The position numbers and the translations under genes are program-made. Under the pieces are notes generated by a model that saw only the letters and a program-made list of their open reading frames with translations, searched no databases and was not told the origin of the DNA. Shown one piece after another: positions 60,514 through 64,000 of a stretch of DNA of 64,000 bases (positions are counted from its first letter, which is position 1; every line of letters starts with the position of its first letter). This DNA is from Candidatus Gastranaerophilales bacterium (GTDB taxonomy: Bacteria; Cyanobacteriota; Vampirovibrionia; Gastranaerophilales; Gastranaerophilaceae), in the NCBI GenBank assembly GCA_944324455.1, contig CALUWJ010000001.1, positions 1 through 64,000 on the forward strand, read 5' to 3'.

Positions 60514-61302
60514 TTAACTTCTGCCTTCTTTTATGTATTTAATAATATCTTTTAAAATATTTGTTCTTTTTCTTTCCCAAACATATCTTCCTAAAGGATG
60601 TTTTTTAAAGAAATATTTTTTATTCTTTTCAAAAATACTACCATCCAAGGTTTTACTTGTAGTTGAATGATTATGAAAAATAAAAGAATTGTTATTATAA
60701 GCTAAACTGTAACCTTTATATAGTGCTCTAAAAGATAAATCGTTATCTTCAAAAAAAGCAGGTGAAAAATTTTCATCAAAGAAACCGATTTCATCAATCA
60801 CTTTTCTTTTAAAAATTACACAACTAAAAAACGGGGTTACAACATATTTTAGAGGTGCACTAAATTTTGAAAGATATTTTTTATATCCCGCTAAATAATT
60901 ATTTGCATTTAATTTTGTTTTTTCATTATTTCTTGGAGAAAGCGCACCCAATTGTTCATCTAATTCAAAAGATTTAATTGTATCGACCAGCCAATCGGGC
61001 GTAAATAAAATATCATTATTTAAAAACCCAATATATTCATAATCTTTTTTTAGTGCCTCTTTTAAACCAATATTATTGCCTTTAGAGTACCCTAAATTTT
61101 CAGAATTTTTTATTAATTTTATATTGGAATATTTTTTTTGGCATTCTTCAATAAAATCAACACTACCATCATTTGAAGCATTATCAACTATATATAAATC
61201 AAACAATTCTTCATTTGTATAGTTATACAATGAATTTATATATGGTTTTGTTGCTTCATTTAATTTATTATAAGTCAAAGTAATTAATGCTGTTTTTTTC
61301 AT
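60514..61302 (-). CDS. Glycosyltransferase family 2
   Basis: This 262-aa protein has a GT-A fold nucleotide-sugar domain: ALITLTYNKLNEATK, DLYIVDNASNDGSVDF, LGYSKGNNIGL and the metal-binding LNNDILF. Late FFEDNDLSFRALYKG contains the catalytic ED. Rhamnosyltransferases of O-antigen clusters often look like this, and rfbC follows closely. AAGG precedes the ATG. Confidence 0.92.
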   Translation of the reverse strand: MKKTALITLTYNKLNEATKPYINSLYNYTNEELFDLYIVDNASNDGSVDFIEECQKKYSNIKLIKNSENLGYSKGNNIGLKEALKKDYEYIGFLNNDILFTPDWLVDTIKSFELDEQLGALSPRNNEKTKLNANNYLAGYKKYLSKFSAPLKYVVTPFFSCVIFKRKVIDEIGFFDENFSPAFFEDNDLSFRALYKGYSLAYNNNSFIFHNHSTTSKTLDGSIFEKNKKYFFKKHPLGRYVWERKRTNILKDIIKYIKEGRS

Positions 61303-61303
61303 C

Positions 61304-62197
61304 TTATACCTTGCTAAATAATCTTTTTCTAATATCTCTAAAAGTATATTTTTTTAGTTTTTTAGGAATTTTTTCCATGTATTCTCTATAATCTTGAGGC
61401 GCTTTTTTAAATCTCCAAGGTTTACCGGGAGCGCCCGCATAATGAAGCATTACAGTATTTTCTTTTTCTTTTAACAGATTTTCATCAGAATAAACATTTT
61501 TTAAAAAGGAATATTCCCAAGATTTTTCAAGAGAATCATTATAATAGATACTTTGAAAAACACCATACCTGTAAGGAAGTGCTTTAATATTTTTGGAAGC
61601 TATATTAATTGTATCTAAATCAAAGAATTTCAACCTATCATTAAATTTTTCAATAACTTCATATACCCTTTTTGTAAAATTTTCCTCTCTTAATTTTTTG
61701 CAATTAAAAATAATAAAACTTGAAATATATACTAAATCTTTCTTATTTTCCGGAAAATATTTATGACATATCATATTTTCATTGTTTTTTTCCATTGCAA
61801 CCATAGCGCAATCATATTGCGACATATCTTCATTGTATATTTGCGCTAAATCTCCTTTAAATAATACATCACAATCTGCATAAATAACTTTATCATATTG
61901 TGGCAATAAATCAGGAATTAAAAGCCTGTAATATACAATCTCTGTCCAAGAGCCATGCTTACTTATTGGTGCATCTTTAAATTTTTCTTTTGAAATATAC
62001 TGAAATGTAATTTTATGATTAGTATTTTCAAACATTTTTTGAAATTCAGCAATAGTTTCACTGCTGATATCAGGGTGATATACGTAAATATCATAAGAAG
62101 TGTCTTCTTTAGCGCAATCAATTAAGCTTTTTATTGCAACACTTGCCCCTAACACTATTCTTTTATCAAAAGTAAAAACAACCGGAATAATATTCAT
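61304..62197 (-). CDS. Glycosyltransferase family 8
   Basis: This 297-aa GT-A enzyme has IIPVVFTFDKRIVLGASVAI at the N-terminus, the metal motif YADCDVLFKGDL (DxD) and the C-terminal MLHYAGAPGKPWRF typical of GT8 (LPS glucosyl/galactosyl transferases). The start at 62197 (AAAGGAGAG upstream) replaces an earlier in-frame ATG 13 codons upstream. It is the first gene of the rhamnose operon, with an extended -10 at 62220-62230. Confidence 0.92.
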   Translation of the reverse strand: MNIIPVVFTFDKRIVLGASVAIKSLIDCAKEDTSYDIYVYHPDISSETIAEFQKMFENTNHKITFQYISKEKFKDAPISKHGSWTEIVYYRLLIPDLLPQYDKVIYADCDVLFKGDLAQIYNEDMSQYDCAMVAMEKNNENMICHKYFPENKKDLVYISSFIIFNCKKLREENFTKRVYEVIEKFNDRLKFFDLDTINIASKNIKALPYRYGVFQSIYYNDSLEKSWEYSFLKNVYSDENLLKEKENTVMLHYAGAPGKPWRFKKAPQDYREYMEKIPKKLKKYTFRDIRKRLFSKV

Positions 62198-62219
62198 GAA
62201 CTCTCCTTTAAATACAAAT

Positions 62220-62230
62220 ATTCTAGCATA
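62220..62230 (-). promoter_or_regulatory. Extended -10 of the rhamnose/glycan operon
   Basis: TATGCTAGAAT on the minus strand, identical to the queD element, lies 23 nt before the GT8 start with AAAGGAGAG in between. It is a conventional leadered version of the same promoter type. Confidence 0.6.
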
Positions 62231-62342
62231 AAACATTTTTTTTCAATTAATATATAAATTTTTTTTAAAAAATTTAGCAATTTTTTTATCCAAAATGTTT
62301 TTATTTAAATATGATGTTATCAAGAGTATTAGGAGAGAAAAC

Positions 62343-63137
62343 ATGGCAGAACAATCAGGTCTCATAAGTATGGAAACAGTGCGTTCATACAAAAAAACAA
62401 GCGATGCTTTTAGTGTATTTAGAGGAATAAATCAAGCGCAAAAAAATGAATATGATAACGAAACAGATACTTCAATAATAGATTTAGCAGCACAAAAAGC
62501 TTCTGAAGAAAAAAACTCATCAGCTTTAACAGTTGCACTTAATGATTTTACGCAAAAACTTTGCTCTTTCCACGGAAAAAATTCTTCAAATATAAGCGCA
62601 AAAGATTCAAAAAAACTATTTTTTATTTTTGGCACAGGAAATATATTTGAATCAAAAGAAGGGCAAGAAATTCTGCAAAACGGAAACATATTTCAAAAAG
62701 ATATTTTTACTCAAGCAAGAGCAAAAAACAACGGTATTGAATACGCTCAAGACGATTTAAGCTTAGTTGAAAGTGCTTTAGAATTCGCAAAAGCAGATAT
62801 TGCAGCCATTGAAAAATCTGCAAAACTAGCAGGAGGAGGCCGAGCTGATGGAAAATTGAGCTACAAAGATATTCAATCATACACTGACACAAATGATTTC
62901 ACTATCGTAAAAGACCTTAATTTAGACAACAAAGAAGATTACATTTCAGCTGAAGAATATGCCAGCTACTTACTGGCTGCTGACAGCATCAGTCAATCAA
63001 ATAACGAAGTAACTTTTGAGAACAATAAATCCGATGGAATAATTTCAGCAGATGAAGCATATCTGGTTGAAAAATGCAATGATGCAAAAATTAAAGCAAT
63101 AGCACAAAAATATTATGACAGATACTTTACAAAATAA
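62343..63137 (+). CDS. Hypothetical protein with EF-hand-like motifs
   Basis: This 264-aa protein starts at MAEQSGLISMETVRSYKK, chosen because AGGAGAG precedes the ATG. The second half holds three degenerate calcium-loop motifs: RADGKLSYKD (~180), DLNLDNKEDYISAEE (~205) and KSDGIISADE (~238). No signal peptide or membrane segment is visible. A calcium-responsive or structural role is inferred from these motifs alone. A terminator follows. Confidence 0.72.
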   Translation: MAEQSGLISMETVRSYKKTSDAFSVFRGINQAQKNEYDNETDTSIIDLAAQKASEEKNSSALTVALNDFTQKLCSFHGKNSSNISAKDSKKLFFIFGTGNIFESKEGQEILQNGNIFQKDIFTQARAKNNGIEYAQDDLSLVESALEFAKADIAAIEKSAKLAGGGRADGKLSYKDIQSYTDTNDFTIVKDLNLDNKEDYISAEEYASYLLAADSISQSNNEVTFENNKSDGIISADEAYLVEKCNDAKIKAIAQKYYDRYFTK

Positions 63138-63141
63138 AAAA

Positions 63142-63159
63142 CTGCCCTAAGGCGGGCAG
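63142..63159 (+). terminator. Rho-independent terminator
   Basis: A 6-bp GC-rich stem (CTGCCC 63142-63147 / GGGCAG 63154-63159) is flanked by AAAA and TTTT, four nt after the stop of the EF-hand-like gene. Confidence 0.78.
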
Positions 63160-63179
63160 CTTTTATTATAAACACCCGC

Positions 63180-63320
63180 TTAATTCATAAAGCTTGAAAC
63201 AAGCCACATCAATAACACCAATACTACGGTATATATAATAGTAAAAAGTGCCTCTTTTGCTTGATTTTCGCCATACATTGTTTCGGGTTTTTTATCTAAA
63301 GTTTCATTATTTTCATTCAT
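63180..63320 (-). CDS. Small single-span membrane protein, 46 aa
   Basis: A polar N-terminus (MNENNETLDKKPETMYGENQ) is followed by one membrane helix (LFTIIYTVVLVLLMWLVSSF) and a short end. AAGGAT lies about seven nt before the ATG, 10 bp after the permease stop, so it is probably co-transcribed with the ArsB/NhaD-type gene. Unrecognised. It could be a small accessory subunit of that permease. Confidence 0.65.
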   Translation of the reverse strand: MNENNETLDKKPETMYGENQAKEALFTIIYTVVLVLLMWLVSSFMN

Positions 63321-63330
63321 ATAAATATCC

Positions 63331-64000
63331 TTATCTTAAAAATCTCAGATATATATAAATAGTGCTGATTAAAAGCGAAATAAATACAACGATTACACCA
63401 TATTTCATAAATTTTAAAAATGCAATCGGGTGTCCGTCTTTTGCTGCGTTTTCTGAAACAATAACATTAGCTGCAGCACCAATTATTGTCATATTTCCAC
63501 CTAAGCATGCACCTAAAGACAAGCACCACCATAATGGATAAGCATAGTCTGCTCCCATAACATTTTGAATTTGAGCTATCATAGGGGTCATTGTTGCTGT
63601 ATACGGAATATTATCTATAACTCCTGAAATAATTCCTGATGCCCAAAGAATTATTAACGAGGTTAATTCCTTTGAACCTTGAGTAACATTCAATATCCAC
63701 TCAGCCATAAGTCTTATACCGCCCGATGCTTCAAGTCCGCCAATTATAATGAATAAACCCATAAAGAAAAATATGGTATTCCATTCTACATCCCTTAATA
63801 TTGAATCGGGTTTTTCAAAAATCAAAAGAATGCTGGCGCCAAGCATAGCAACAATTGAAGTATCAATATGTATAATATCACGAAGCATAAAACCAACTAT
63901 TACCAAAAATAATACGGTTAAAGACCTTATCATTAAAGGATAATCAGATATTGAATCAGATGTATCCATTTTTGATACTTCAAGAATTTTTTCAGGGTCA
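63331..64000 (-). CDS. ArsB/NhaD-type anion or Na+/H+ permease, 3' part (cut by window end)
   Basis: The frame stays open to the window edge, so the N-terminus lies outside; the visible part is the C-terminal ~220 residues. Five to six helices are seen with family motifs IDNIPYTATMTPMIAQ and LGACLGGNMTIIGAAANVIV, typical of the ion transporter superfamily (ArsB, NhaD, CitMHS). The protein may export arsenite or exchange Na+ and H+. An internal Met at 63969 is not assumed to be the start. Confidence 0.85.
   Translation of the reverse strand, partial: DPEKILEVSKMDTSDSISDYPLMIRSLTVLFLVIVGFMLRDIIHIDTSIVAMLGASILLIFEKPDSILRDVEWNTIFFFMGLFIIIGGLEASGGIRLMAEWILNVTQGSKELTSLIILWASGIISGVIDNIPYTATMTPMIAQIQNVMGADYAYPLWWCLSLGACLGGNMTIIGAAANVIVSENAAKDGHPIAFLKFMKYGVIVVFISLLISTIYIYLRFLR

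Noticed and set aside
1-64000. tRNA, rRNA or known riboswitch genes
   Set aside because: No T-loop GTTCGA-type signature in a cloverleaf context, rRNA-like stretch or recognisable riboswitch core was seen by eye. A covariance-model scan would be needed to exclude weak cases.

Overview
The window comes from an AT-rich, diderm, flagellated bacterium. The best fit is the non-photosynthetic cyanobacterial lineage Vampirovibrionia/Melainabacteria (Gastranaerophilales-like gut bacteria). This rests on: a lexA gene whose promoter carries a GTAC-N4-GTAC box, close to the cyanobacterial LexA site; a PDZ + radical SAM + DUF512 protein of a type typical of cyanobacteria; a GH57/DUF3536 glycosidase; a full dTDP-rhamnose cluster; TolC-type export; FliD and a FliA-like sigma factor; and several lineage-type proteins of unknown function. 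No lineage search could be run, so the assignment is an inference. No rRNA, tRNA, CRISPR array, transposase or prophage gene was seen.

Layout. Positions 1-700 hold no convincing gene. They hold direct and tandem repeats built from a hairpin joined to an invariant 18-nt tag. At 0.7-7.7 kb an isochorismatase-family hydrolase and a small unknown gene face a minus-strand operon (amino-acid/dicarboxylate symporter, rlmH, pyrimidine-nucleoside phosphorylase, threonine ammonia-lyase, ridA). At 7.8-16.3 kb lie nagA, a secreted OB-like protein, the GH57 enzyme, a DUF429-like protein, an ABC exporter with an odd Walker A, a TPR protein and an LCP-family protein. At 16.3-26.5 kb are a CHASE2-GGDEF cyclase, secDF with an HTH/zinc-ribbon gene, a coiled-coil gene pair, the uppS-rdgB-antiporter operon and padR plus the radical SAM gene. 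At 26.5-33.4 kb are a 24-aa ORF, a 704-aa lineage protein and a MarR-controlled tripartite drug efflux locus (TolC / EmrA / EmrB).

At 33.4-43 kb are an orphan DNA methyltransferase, a 5'-nucleotidase that overlaps uppP antisense by 104 bp, queD, a thioesterase, the SOS pair lexA-umuC with a small membrane-peptide unit beside it, an aminotransferase, a DHA2 permease and a sigma-28-like factor. At 43-52 kb are malQ, a metallophosphoesterase, an MBL-fold hydrolase, a TPR protein and dnaE. At 52-57 kb are rpmI-rplT, rlmN, fliD, an HAD phosphatase and a secreted Cys/His-rich protein. At 57-62 kb is the operon GT8-GT2-rfbC-rfbB-rfbD-rfbA for rhamnose-containing surface glycan. The right end has an EF-hand-like protein, a 46-aa membrane protein and the 3' part of an ArsB/NhaD-type permease cut by the window edge.

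Expression signals stand out. Several genes have no Shine-Dalgarno sequence and instead show an extended -10 element (T[AG]TGNTANNAT) followed by exactly 6 nt and the ATG, the geometry expected of leaderless mRNAs (padR, queD, the thioesterase, dnaE, rlmN). lexA, the DUF429-like gene and a small zinc-binding protein have related arrangements. Other genes have ordinary GGAG-type sites. TTG starts are common (ilvA, rlmH, the ABC exporter, the sigma factor), and junctions are tightly coupled (TAATG, TTGA, ATGA overlaps).
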